The notes: generated by a model not told the origin, from the letters alone. 64,000 nt of DNA from Dokdonella koreensis DS-123 (GCF_001632775.1 NZ_CP015249.1:3390686-3454685); one strand, 5' to 3'; positions 50,113 through 58,316 are shown, counted from the first letter of the stretch. Program-made: numbers and translations.

Positions 50113-51558
50113 ATGCTGGTATCTCGCCACTTCAAATTAGAACGCAATCAGGCAACGCTCGATTTTCTCGACGTCCATATTGATAAGGACATTCCTATCT
50201 TCGTTGATCCGGCCGCACTGCGCTCTCTGAAAACAGAGTGGGGGCATCATTGTGTATCGCTGTTGCAGAGCTATTTCGAGTCAGTGCTAACTGCGATACG
50301 GAATGGAAAGCATGACAGAGCAAAGGAGCTTCTCGCGTGCCTCAACGAGCGAAACGAGTTCCATATAGGCTACTCAAAGAACAAGTCGCGCGGCAGCGCT
50401 CTTGGTGCGGTATCAGCTGAGAAAATTTGGGAATCTCTCGTTAAAAGCAAAGCTGCGCAAACGGGTGTTGTGCATGACCTTGAGGACACGATCTTATTTG
50501 TTGATGGGGTTGGCCCCGACATGCTGTCAGATGCAGTCTGCAACATCATTCGTGGCCCACTGATTCAGTACACGCAGCAAGCGTGCAGTTACTACGGCAT
50601 ACCGCTGACTGCCGGGGTTGATTCTGGGCCTGTATGGAACACACGTGATGAGAAATGGGAAAACAGTCTTATTGACTTACCCATGACGAAGCAAGGCCCT
50701 CTTATCCTCATTCCAAAGATTATTGCGCGTGTTAAGCAAATCTACGGACATGACGAATACTATCGCCACTTTCTGATGCCTGTGCTGCAACAGCATCACA
50801 AGGATATCAACTCGTCACTTGTTCACGTTCTACAGAGCAAGAAGAACAAAGGCGTCAAGAAGGTCTATAAGACTGATCTCTATGACCTGTACGGTGCTAA
50901 CAAGCTCGCCTCCGCCAAGTTAACCGGCGAGCATCCACAAGCCCTCACTAACTACAGAGAGACAAAGAACGCTACTCCATCGCGCCCGCTTGGCCATTCT
51001 GCTCTTGCGGAACTGGAAAATATACCGACACCAAATTTTGCTGGGCTATTAAACGACGTAACATCCCTCAAGTCAGGTCAGAAAGATGCAGCGACCTATG
51101 AGAACGCAATCGAGAAATTTCTATCCGCCTTACTCTATCCCGCCCTTGCCTTTCCGGTGAAGCAAGACAAAATTCACGAAGGAAGGAAGCGCATCGACAT
51201 TACTTATGTAAATGACGCCAAGGATGGGTTTTTTAGCTGGGCCTCAAGGAATCACCCCGCCTCCCATATTTTCGTTGAATGCAAAAATTACGGGAAGGAG
51301 GTTGGAAACCCTGAAATCGATCAACTCGCTGGTCGATTCTCCCCTTCTCGAGGGAAGCTCGGCATCCTCGTAGTCAGATCCATCGATGACAAAGCTCTGC
51401 TGCTGAAGCGGTGCAAAGATACAGCCAACGATCAACGCGGTTTCATTCTCGTACTGGATGACGCCGATCTTGGCGAGTTGATCAAGCAACGGCAAGCACT
51501 CATGTACGGGTACGGGGAGACCTTGCTATACCAGCAGTTCAAAGCTCTAGTCTCATGA
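50113..51558 (+). CDS. unrecognised island protein with PD-(D/E)XK nuclease signature
   Basis: 481 residues. ATG 50113 is preferred because AGGGG lies 6 nt before it; the in-frame ATG at 50083 directly abuts the -10 box. Residues 1-~340 match no family I know: they start LVSRHFKLERNQATLDFLDV, with HIDKDIPIFVDPAALRSLKT and a mixed alpha/beta region rich in Lys and Asn. Residues ~345-430 contain KRIDITY (Asp 362) and HIFVECKNYGKEVGNPEIDQ (Glu 389, Lys 391), then LGILVVRS. This D...ExK order is the PD-(D/E)XK core of Mrr-like restriction endonucleases. There is no signal peptide or methylase partner. GC content is far below that of the neighbours, so it was acquired. A DNA-targeting defence role is inference. 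Confidence 0.75.
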   Translation: MLVSRHFKLERNQATLDFLDVHIDKDIPIFVDPAALRSLKTEWGHHCVSLLQSYFESVLTAIRNGKHDRAKELLACLNERNEFHIGYSKNKSRGSALGAVSAEKIWESLVKSKAAQTGVVHDLEDTILFVDGVGPDMLSDAVCNIIRGPLIQYTQQACSYYGIPLTAGVDSGPVWNTRDEKWENSLIDLPMTKQGPLILIPKIIARVKQIYGHDEYYRHFLMPVLQQHHKDINSSLVHVLQSKKNKGVKKVYKTDLYDLYGANKLASAKLTGEHPQALTNYRETKNATPSRPLGHSALAELENIPTPNFAGLLNDVTSLKSGQKDAATYENAIEKFLSALLYPALAFPVKQDKIHEGRKRIDITYVNDAKDGFFSWASRNHPASHIFVECKNYGKEVGNPEIDQLAGRFSPSRGKLGILVVRSIDDKALLLKRCKDTANDQRGFILVLDDADLGELIKQRQALMYGYGETLLYQQFKALVS

Positions 51559-51799
51559 AGGAGTCGTCCGACGCCGAGGATGATCGCCCTGCGTTGTGAT
51601 GGGCTGCTTGGCACACCAAGCTAGGTGGGATCCTGTTGATACTCGGTGTCGGCTACGGCGTCCGTGGGTGGTGCCGGCGATGACATCCGAAGTCGTACAC
51701 ATCGCAGTGCTTTGTCCGTGCTGCGTTTCCGGATTCAAAGAGCACGACAGGCTTGAGCTTCGCAACGCAACGAGCAAGCATCTAGTCGCCGAGGAAATC
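51559..51799. other. non-coding spacer in the island
   Basis: Between the nuclease-like gene and the toxin-antitoxin remnant. No supported ORF, hairpin terminator or repeat was seen; probably decayed sequence. Confidence 0.4.
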
Positions 51800-52037
51800 T
51801 CAAACGGCAAGCTCGTAGGGCGCGAAGCGAACGCTGTATGTCACGTTGCCGACACGCGGCGGACTTAGCCAGGTTGGCGCGTACTTGGCTCGGTGTCAGG
51901 GCGCGGCTGCCATCTGCGGCCAACGCTTTCGCGGCCGGCACAACGTGCTCGCGGAGCCAAGCATCGACGGCGTGGCCGCAAGTATCCAATTCATCGTGAA
52001 CGGCGTTCTGTTCGACCACTTTGCGCTCATCAACCAC
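51800..52037 (-). pseudogene. remnant of a type II toxin-antitoxin pair
   Basis: On the minus strand an open stretch encodes VHDELDTCGHAVDAWLREHV followed by VPAAKALAADGSRALTPSQV and RANLAK. This is the C-terminal pattern of small antitoxins (EHVxPAxxALxADPSRALxxxQVRxxLA), but the frame then runs on without the expected stop. In another frame a GTG at 51844 opens VTYSVRFAPYELAV and stops at 51800; VxYxVRFxP is the usual start of RelE/ParE toxins. So an antitoxin with a damaged end and a 14-codon toxin stub remain. Both readings come from general family knowledge, and no functional product is expected. Confidence 0.45.
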
Positions 52038-52088
52038 GGCCTTGGCTTCCTGTTTTCGTGGATTGGAGGCGAGGCGCGCACTACGACA

Positions 52089-52595
52089 TTAAAGTGCCCC
52101 AAGCCGGAGCTCTGTACGTTTGCGGACCAGCCAATCATCCCTAAAGTTATCCGGGAGGTTTTGAGTCAGGCGCGCATTAATGACCCTGCACATCGCATCG
52201 AGAGACACGAGTCGATCGAGCCAGTTCACTTGATGCGCGAATCGCACGACACCCATGTCCGGACTGTTCAATAGCCACGCGTCCTCGATTGTGGCTGCCC
52301 AGATTAGGAGGTCGCGCTCGCCTTCATCCAGACCCACTGATTGGTGGGTCAAGGTGAATTCGAGGCGCTGCTCGTCGGTCACGGTACCAATCAATTCCAG
52401 TCTCTCGCGGAGCCACGCTTCGTTGATAGTCCGCTCAGGTCTACGGCGCTGCCGTCCTCTCTGGGTTTCGACAATGACCTCTTCGACCGTGCAAACACGA
52501 AATCCATCGAGAAGCTGAGGAAGGCATCCACTGTCGTGCGCGGCAATGATGACGTTGGTATCAACAAGAACGCGTTGACCTCTCTGCAGGGGCAT
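52089..52595 (-). CDS. PIN-domain protein (putative ribonuclease toxin/effector)
   Basis: 168 residues. RVLVDTNVIIAAHDSGCLPQ gives the first PIN Asp; CTVEEVIVETQRG the first Glu; GLDEGERDLLIWAA the middle Glu/Asp; DAWLLNSPDMGVVRFAHQ the last Asp. All acidic positions for two metals appear present, so it is probably active on RNA. AAGGGG lies 7 nt before the ATG, between it and the stop of the upstream XRE/M78 gene (11 nt gap), so the two are one operon. Most VapC-type toxins are shorter (~130 residues); this one has a C-terminal extension (DNFRDDWLVRKRTELRLG). Its probable partner is the XRE/M78 protein. Confidence 0.82.
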   Translation of the reverse strand: MPLQRGQRVLVDTNVIIAAHDSGCLPQLLDGFRVCTVEEVIVETQRGRQRRRPERTINEAWLRERLELIGTVTDEQRLEFTLTHQSVGLDEGERDLLIWAATIEDAWLLNSPDMGVVRFAHQVNWLDRLVSLDAMCRVINARLTQNLPDNFRDDWLVRKRTELRLGAL

Positions 52596-52606
52596 GATGC
52601 AGCCCC

Positions 52607-53713
52607 TTACATATCGAACGGCGTCTTCAAGCCGTGTTCCGTGAAGAGTTCCGCTAAGCCATCAATGGACTCGTCGACGATCTCGGAGGCCCGGCGCACC
52701 GTTACATAGCCTTGTTCGATGCCCCAGCCGAGCGCTTCGACGAATCGACGACTGAAATGCGGCGGCGGAACATTCTCACTTGCCACTCGGATCGCGGCAG
52801 ACTCCAGACGCTTGGCCGTGGCTTGTGCAATGTGCTTCAAGCACGCGAGTCGCCAACGCATGGCGTCGCCGCTCACCAAAAACACGCTTGCGGCCGTCCG
52901 TACCCATTCGTTTAGATCAGCGATGAGACGGGGCAGAGGATGATCGTCGATATACTTCTGCAGCGACTCGGAAGGCATCAGCAGGCCTGCGGCAAAGTTA
53001 TCCGCCAAGCTTTCGATGCGCCTGTAGCGCGCCGAGAGCTGCACGTCCCCTTCGATATGTTTAGGCTCCATCAACGACCAAGTGATGAGGTGGAACACCT
53101 CATGTGCCAAGTCGAAGTTCCGGCGCCCCTCGGATTCACGGCGATTAATAATGACGGTGTTCATGGCGCCGACTTGGCACGCCGCGCCGGACACCCCCTG
53201 CAGAGCATCCACATAAAGTACGAGCGTGTCCCAGCGTTCTTCCAGAGCATCAGCAAGCATAGCTGCTGGCACTGGGCCAAGTTCCAAGCTGCGGGCGATC
53301 GCTTCACCCGCGGCCCATGCCTCTTCGTACGAGCTCTTTGGGGTAAGTCCGATCTGCGTCAACGACGAGTTGATCGAGTCGCCTTTAAGGCGGCTCAGAT
53401 GCCGATAGGTGGCGATCCAGCCACCCGCACGCTCCTCGAACATGTTTAAATTTTCGCCAACCTCCATGGTCCTCCGCCAGGAAAACTTGGCCTCACCGGC
53501 TAGGCGTAGCGGATCCGTGAAGTAATCAGGCTTAACGCCGAAAAACTGCGCTGCTTTGACCAGCTCTGGAATCGATATTGACCGCCCACCGCCTTCGATT
53601 TCCGAGAGGGTCTGGCGGTCATTGAATTGGAGCGCGGTCGCCAACTGCTCTTGCGTTGCACCGCGAATTTCACGCAGGGCGACCAGGCGCTTACGGATAG
53701 TGGCTTGATCCAT
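52607..53713 (-). CDS. XRE-family regulator with ImmA/IrrE-type (M78) metallopeptidase domain
   Basis: 368 residues; AGGGAG lies 5 nt before the ATG. Residues 1-65 are a Cro/C1-type HTH (IRKRLVALREIRGATQEQLA, NDRQTLSEIEGGGRSISIPE). Residues ~180-290 are a peptidase M78 domain with FDLAHEVFHLITW (HExxH zinc motif) and RIESLADNFAAGLLMPSESL supplying the downstream Glu/Asp. The C-terminal part (RFVEALGWGIEQGYVTVRRA) is helical. Related COG2856 proteins cleave or sense repressors in phage and mobile-element regulation, and some act in toxin-antitoxin-like pairs. Its promoter carries an inverted repeat, so autoregulation is likely. It is the first gene of the operon with the PIN gene. Confidence 0.9.
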   Translation of the reverse strand: MDQATIRKRLVALREIRGATQEQLATALQFNDRQTLSEIEGGGRSISIPELVKAAQFFGVKPDYFTDPLRLAGEAKFSWRRTMEVGENLNMFEERAGGWIATYRHLSRLKGDSINSSLTQIGLTPKSSYEEAWAAGEAIARSLELGPVPAAMLADALEERWDTLVLYVDALQGVSGAACQVGAMNTVIINRRESEGRRNFDLAHEVFHLITWSLMEPKHIEGDVQLSARYRRIESLADNFAAGLLMPSESLQKYIDDHPLPRLIADLNEWVRTAASVFLVSGDAMRWRLACLKHIAQATAKRLESAAIRVASENVPPPHFSRRFVEALGWGIEQGYVTVRRASEIVDESIDGLAELFTEHGLKTPFDM

Positions 53714-53741
53714 AGTGGCTCCCTTCGGCTCTCAAGTTTAT

Positions 53742-53777
53742 CTTGCAAATGCAAATTTTGCAAGAAACCCATGCCGA
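53742..53777 (-). promoter_or_regulatory. promoter and operator of the XRE/M78-PIN operon
   Basis: Perfect inverted repeat CTTGCAAA (53742-53749), 7-nt spacer, TTTGCAAG (53757-53764). On the minus strand the repeat contains TTGCAA as a -35, followed after 17 nt by TAAACT as a -10, so a bound HTH protein would block polymerase. It lies 29 nt before the start codon. Confidence 0.7.
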
Positions 53778-53863
53778 ATCCAGCAGGCCTTACTGAAGGC
53801 TTGGGGCATGTCGGTCGCTACGGCCATCGGTACAGTGCAGGTGCAACCCTCAGTTCGCAGCGA

Positions 53864-53883
53864 CTTCGCTAACCTTCGCTAAC
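53864..53883 (+). repeat. tandem CTTCGCTAAC x2 near the distal att site
   Basis: Two adjacent 10-bp copies, followed by more CTTCG-containing words to 53930. They lie ~85 bp inside the distal att copy, where integrase arm-type sites are expected. Confidence 0.5.
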
Positions 53884-53966
53884 GTGCTGATATGGAACTT
53901 CTTTCCACTTCGTCTACCTTCGCTCGACTTCGCCAGAACATCAATAGCTTATTGATTTCCATGCAA

Positions 53967-54012
53967 ACTTTTAATCCATTGGTCGATGGTTCGATCCCAT
54001 CACGGCCCACCA
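53967..54012 (+). repeat. attachment site repeat, distal copy
   Basis: Identical 46-bp copy of the tRNA-Lys 3' half (ACTTTTAATCC to CCACCA); it lacks the 5' half, so it is not a second tRNA gene. Confidence 0.92.
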
Positions 54013-54154
54013 TCTCTCCTCGTCGATCCGGATGGCCCCTGCCGGGCTCGCCAGCGGCACCAGGCGTGCCCATCGCCTCGGCCGAGCCGCTGACGAGAAG
54101 CTCACCTCCCGGCGGGCAAGGCCCCTCCCGACGCGGTCATCGCCCCCCGTGGCC

Positions 54155-54184
54155 AAAAAAATGCCCCTCGAAGGGGCATTTTTT
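54155..54184. terminator. bidirectional intrinsic terminator
   Basis: AAAAAAATGCCCCT, loop CGA, AGGGGCATTTTTT. A-tract and T-tract flank a GC stem, so it can stop transcription from both sides. It serves the minus-strand subtilisin gene ending at 54283. Confidence 0.88.
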
Positions 54185-54282
54185 ACGGCGCGGCCCCGAC
54201 CAGGGATGCCGCGCCATGCTCGAAGCCTCGGATACCAGGCCGGCGGTCGTTTCCGGCGGTCCCCAACCTCCGGCCAGCGGCC

Positions 54283-56901
54283 TCATTTGCCGCCGGCCGC
54301 TTCCTCGAAGTCGTCCGCGAAGATCCCGTCGCTGGAGATGGCCACGCAATCGGAAAGCGCGCCCTCGACGTCGTTGCGGACGCCGCGCAGCTTGTAGGCG
54401 TAGCGCACGCCGGGTTGCGCACGTGCGTCGACCAGCGGCGAGGCCGCGCTGCTGGCGACGAGATGGAAATCACCCGGCGCCGCGTCCAGGCAGGTGCCGT
54501 CGGCGCGGTAGAGCTGGAAGCCCTCGGCGTCGGCGGCGCCGGTGAAGCCGATGCCGATGCCCTGGCCACCGCCGTCGACTTCGACCAGCGCGGTCGGTGC
54601 CGGCAGCGGCGTCGGATCGGGCATGGCGAACCCACCGGACACCGCCAGCGCATAGCCCTGGCGGTCGCTGCCGTCACTGCCGTTGCCCGGTACGGCGGTC
54701 GCCTTGACGCGGAACGTATAGCTGCCGGCGACCGGGGTCGTCAGGCGGACCTGCTCCACGGTGTCCTTCGCGTCGGCGCTGCCACCCGGCGTCGAATCGG
54801 CACCGGGGATCCGGTTGGCGCCGAGCAGGAGCGCACCGTCCGGCGCGACCACCTCCAGATCGAGGTTGTTGACCAGGGTCGAGGCGGCGCCGGGCACGGC
54901 CTCGGCGTCGAACCACACGAGCGTCGCGCGCAGCTCGATGCCGGCGGCGACATTCGCGATCGTGTAGGTGTGGACGTCGCCGGTCTCCAGGCCGGTGGGG
55001 TTGGTCCGCTCGAACAGGCGCAGGCGGCGGCTGTCGTCGCCGCCGGACAGCGTGTCCTTGAACCACAGGTTGCCGTCGAGCCAGGCGCGCCCCCAGCCGG
55101 TCGCGTCGTTCGGCCAGAGGTGGCCGTCGGCCTCGGACGTCAGCGCATGGGTGCCGTTCAACAACACGGCTTTCAACATGGCACCGGTCGGATGCAGGGC
55201 ATCGGCGGCGGTTCGCTCGCCGCGCGGATAGAAGCCGTCGGTAAAGAACTGGCGCAGCAGCACCGCATTGCCGGCCAGCGTCGGTGTCGCCATCGACGTG
55301 CCCGAGAGACTGCGCGTCTGCGGCGCGCTGATCGTATCGGTGACGCTGCTGCCGACCACGCGGGCCGAGACGATGCTGGAGCCCGGCGCCGCGATGTCCG
55401 GCTTGGCGCGGCCGTCGGCGGCCGGGCCCCTGTTCGAGTAGCTCGCGTGCTGGGTGCTGCCGGCGTGGCCGAGTGCGGCGACGGTGAGCGCGCTCTTGGC
55501 ATTGCCGGGCGAGCCGGTCTGGGTCGGGCCGGACATGTCGTTGCCGGCCGCGACGATCACCAGCAAGCCTTCGTTGCGGCGGCTGACCTCGTCGACCGAG
55601 GCATCGTTACCGTTGTACTGCCCTCCCGTCGATGCGCCCCAGCTGTTGCTGTGTACGCGCGCGCCACCGGCATAGGCCTGCTCCAGCGTTCCCTGGAAGT
55701 CCACGATGACGGGGCTGTTGTTGTTGCCGTTGTCCTGGAACAGCAGCTGCGCATTCGGCGCCATGCCATCGGCCAGGTCGTGGTTCGGCAGCAACGGTGT
55801 CGACGCCAGGTACGTGTTCGCGCCGAACGTGCCGTGCACGTCGCCGACCACGGTGGCGGTCACATGCGTGCCGTGACCGATGGTGAAGTCGTAGTCGACC
55901 GCACCCGGCTGGGTCCAGTAGGCGATGATCTTGTTGTCCGGGTGCAGCGTGCCGATGGTCGGCAATGCCGGACGCTCGGCATAGGTGACCTCGGTATGCG
56001 GGCCGGTGCCCTTGTCGAGCGTGGCGAACCAGGCCGCGTTCGGCGTCGTGCCGGAATCGGCCACGGCGACGATCTGGCCGCTGCCGGTCAGGCCGTGATC
56101 CCAGATCGGCGTCGGCCCGCAGACCACGCCGGTGCCGATGCACTCGGTCATCGCATTGCCCTGGATCGCGCCGACCGAGCCGCTGTTCGCCCACTGCGGC
56201 GCGATCCACGGTGCCACGTAGCTGACGCCGTCGATCGCGGTCGCCGCGCGCAGCAGCGCGTCCAGCTGGCCCGCATCGACCTCGGCGCGCACGTACGGCG
56301 CCGCCTCGGCGCGCACGCTGCGCTCGGTGATCGTCACGCCGGGAACGGCCTGGCGCAGCGCCTCGGCCATCGGTGCGGACGGCACCCCGGCAAAGGCATG
56401 CACGATGATCTCGTAGCGGCCGTTGTCCCGGCGCGCGGTCGAATCGACACGCCGGGCGGTCCACAGTTGCGGGTCGAGTTTCATCGCCGGCTGCAGCGGG
56501 CCGGCCCAGCGCACGCCCGGATGGGCGTTCAGTTCATCCAGGCCGTGACCGTCGAGGCGCACGTAGTAGGCGTTGTTCGGCAGGTAGCCGAGGAACCGGA
56601 TGCCCTGTGCCGCCAACGCCTTGCGCGCGTCGAGACGGCCGGCTTCGAACTGCACGATCGCGTAGGCGGTGGGTCCTGCCGCCGCCGCGCCGACCGTGGC
56701 CGCATCGAGCTGCTGCGCGGCGGGATCGAAGATGCCGGCCTGCAGGATCAGCAGGGCCGGGTTCGTCCGCGCGGTCTCGATCGCGGTGAGCATGGGCGGT
56801 TCGGCCACGATCGTCGAGGACGCGGCGTGAACAGCCGGCACGCCAGCCAGTGCAAGGACGAGCGCAGCCGCGAGCGCGGTGCGCGATGGCAATGTGGGCA
56901 T
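54283..56901 (-). CDS. secreted subtilisin-like serine protease (S8) with C-terminal IFADDFE tail
   Basis: 872 residues from ATG 56901; AGGAG lies 8 nt upstream. Signal peptide LAAALVLALAGVPAVHA. A long pro-region (about 30-245) is followed by the S8 domain: VAVADSGTT (Asp), FTIGHGTHVTATVVG (His), VIVAAGNDMSG (oxyanion Asn) and LSGTSMATPTLAGNAVLLRQ (Ser), with an intact triad. Then comes a P-domain/jelly-roll-like module (TYTIANVAAGIELRATLVWF, NNLDLEVVAPDGALLLG), as in Kp43-type proteases, and a fibronectin-III-like stretch (PAPTALVEVDGGGQGIGIGF). The end, DGIFADDFEEAAGGK, is the shared tail. It is exported and probably degrades external protein. The ~490-bp region upstream may hold a structured leader. 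Confidence 0.92.
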   Translation of the reverse strand: MPTLPSRTALAAALVLALAGVPAVHAASSTIVAEPPMLTAIETARTNPALLILQAGIFDPAAQQLDAATVGAAAAGPTAYAIVQFEAGRLDARKALAAQGIRFLGYLPNNAYYVRLDGHGLDELNAHPGVRWAGPLQPAMKLDPQLWTARRVDSTARRDNGRYEIIVHAFAGVPSAPMAEALRQAVPGVTITERSVRAEAAPYVRAEVDAGQLDALLRAATAIDGVSYVAPWIAPQWANSGSVGAIQGNAMTECIGTGVVCGPTPIWDHGLTGSGQIVAVADSGTTPNAAWFATLDKGTGPHTEVTYAERPALPTIGTLHPDNKIIAYWTQPGAVDYDFTIGHGTHVTATVVGDVHGTFGANTYLASTPLLPNHDLADGMAPNAQLLFQDNGNNNSPVIVDFQGTLEQAYAGGARVHSNSWGASTGGQYNGNDASVDEVSRRNEGLLVIVAAGNDMSGPTQTGSPGNAKSALTVAALGHAGSTQHASYSNRGPAADGRAKPDIAAPGSSIVSARVVGSSVTDTISAPQTRSLSGTSMATPTLAGNAVLLRQFFTDGFYPRGERTAADALHPTGAMLKAVLLNGTHALTSEADGHLWPNDATGWGRAWLDGNLWFKDTLSGGDDSRRLRLFERTNPTGLETGDVHTYTIANVAAGIELRATLVWFDAEAVPGAASTLVNNLDLEVVAPDGALLLGANRIPGADSTPGGSADAKDTVEQVRLTTPVAGSYTFRVKATAVPGNGSDGSDRQGYALAVSGGFAMPDPTPLPAPTALVEVDGGGQGIGIGFTGAADAEGFQLYRADGTCLDAAPGDFHLVASSAASPLVDARAQPGVRYAYKLRGVRNDVEGALSDCVAISSDGIFADDFEEAAGGK

Positions 56902-57394
56902 GAAACACACTCCTGGAAATGATGGATCGGCCACAGACGATTCGGCCGCTGACGGAAGGGTCCACGCCGCGCGATCCTGGCGCGGCCGGCGTATCGAGAC
57001 TGTCGGCAGGAACAGTCAGGAAGGCGCCTGGAAACAACAAGCGTCGCCCGAAGGCCTTCGGCCAGGGCGAGGCATACCCCGCCGTTCCAGCCCGCCAACA
57101 CAGGGCTTCCCCAAGCGATCCGCCGTTCGGCGACAGGTTGTATTGCGAGCCCGGGCGGTGTCGCAACGCCCCTCGCGACAGCCCTCGGAGACTTTGGCGA
57201 CGCAGACTATGCCTTTCGTCGGGAGGCGTCACCTGAACAAATCCGGGAAATGATTCAGCCGGCAAGCCGGGGATCGTCGACGGCCCGATGCAGCACCGCG
57301 ACCGCTGGCCAGGCTGCCCATCCGGCCAGCAGCCGCGCCTTGCCGGACCACCGCGCCGGGGCCTTCGCACTCACCTCAACGTCCATGGCATGCG
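56902..57394 (-). other. long leader/intergenic region with potential RNA structure
   Basis: No ORF is supported here. On the minus strand two hairpins lie side by side about 260-330 nt before the protease start: GACGC/GCGTC (57226-57230 with 57199-57203) and GTCGC/GCGAC with an outer GGGC/GCCC (57175-57179 with 57160-57164). They are joined by GCCAAAGTCTCCGAG. It could be a riboswitch-like leader; see findings. Confidence 0.35.
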
Positions 57395-58165
57395 CTAGAA
57401 GTTCCAGATCACCGAGGCCAGCCAGCGCGAGCGCACCGGGCGGCCGTCGACATCCCACCAGTAGCGCGGTGCCGTGGCGTCCGTCCAGACGTAGGCCAAG
57501 TACAGGTCGACATCGTCGATGCCGTAGCTCAACCCGGTGCTGATGTAGCCGTAGTCGTGATCGCCGCTGTGCGAAAGTGCGGCGTAGCCCACGCCGAAGT
57601 CGGCGGCGAGACGCTCGACGATCGGCTGGCGGAAGGTCGCTTCGGTCCAGGTCGCGACGCCGCTGCGTTCGTAGCGGCTCCTGGCATAGACCGACGTACG
57701 GTTCGGCGTCAGCGCCAGGCTCAGGCTCCAGCGGCCGCGGTAGCCGATCGCGGCGCTGATCTCGTCGTAGCGCAACTGGTTGCGCCAGAAGCTCCAGGGT
57801 TCATCGTAGTGCGCGACGCCGAGCCTGGCGGACCAGTCCGCATCGATCTGCCAATGACGATCGACGCGCAGCACGACCTGCTCCATCGCCGAGTCCTGTT
57901 CCGGACGCCGTTCGCCGATGGCGCCGCTGGCGCCGAGGCCGAGGGTCCATTCGGTGCCGATCGGGTAGCGCAGGTCCACCAGCCAGGCCGGCCGGTCGCT
58001 GCTGAGGCTGAGGCCGCGATAGAGGTTGTCGCTGGCCAGGGCGAGCGAGCCGTTCCAGCCCTGCGCCTGGGCCCGAACCGATGCCAGCACGCCGCAGGCC
58101 GCACACAGGACGGCCGGCCATACCGGCAGGACGCCGCAAGGGCGCCGCATCGTGCCCACCGCCAT
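57395..58165 (-). CDS. TorF-family putative outer-membrane porin
   Basis: 256 residues from ATG 58165; the Met at 58150 (MRRPCG) is another possible start. Signal peptide: VWPAVLCAACGVLASVRAQA. The mature part starts GWNGSLALASDNLYRGLSLS, the hallmark opening of the TIGR02001/TorF putative porin family (SxxLxSDYxFRGxSxS), and continues as alternating amphipathic strands with a final LASVIWNF whose terminal Phe is typical of BAM substrates. Outer-membrane beta-barrel; the transported solute is unknown. A longer in-frame reading to 58267 lacks leader features. Confidence 0.85.
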   Translation of the reverse strand: MAVGTMRRPCGVLPVWPAVLCAACGVLASVRAQAQGWNGSLALASDNLYRGLSLSSDRPAWLVDLRYPIGTEWTLGLGASGAIGERRPEQDSAMEQVVLRVDRHWQIDADWSARLGVAHYDEPWSFWRNQLRYDEISAAIGYRGRWSLSLALTPNRTSVYARSRYERSGVATWTEATFRQPIVERLAADFGVGYAALSHSGDHDYGYISTGLSYGIDDVDLYLAYVWTDATAPRYWWDVDGRPVRSRWLASVIWNF

Positions 58166-58316
58166 GCCGATCCCCCTGCACCCCGGAAAGGCCAATGCTA
58201 GCGGTTCCGGGGCGATGTCCGGGGTGCCGCGGGCGGAATCGAGGTATTCCACAACCTTCCGGCTCACTCGTGGTACATACGGCTAAGACCCTGACTCGAT
58301 GGCTGGAGGCTTGAAC

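Larger units (their letters stand above)
48247..54012. mobile_element. genomic island integrated at tRNA-Lys
   Basis: About 5.72 kb between two identical 46-bp copies of the tRNA-Lys 3' half. Inside are an integrase remnant next to the tRNA, an IS3-family element, a low-GC gene with a PD-(D/E)XK signature, a toxin-antitoxin remnant and an XRE/M78-PIN operon. Base composition drops relative to the flanks, most clearly between 50080 and 51560. Loss of the integrase C-terminal half means self-excision is unlikely unless helped in trans. Confidence 0.9.

Noticed and set aside
51846-52274. 142-codon plus-strand frame in the island
   Set aside because: It overlaps the antisense toxin-antitoxin remnant and the PIN gene end, has no ribosome site and no recognisable motif.
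53967-54012. second tRNA-Lys gene
   Set aside because: Only the 3' half (anticodon arm to CCA) is present; the acceptor 5' strand and D-arm are missing. It is an attachment-site copy.
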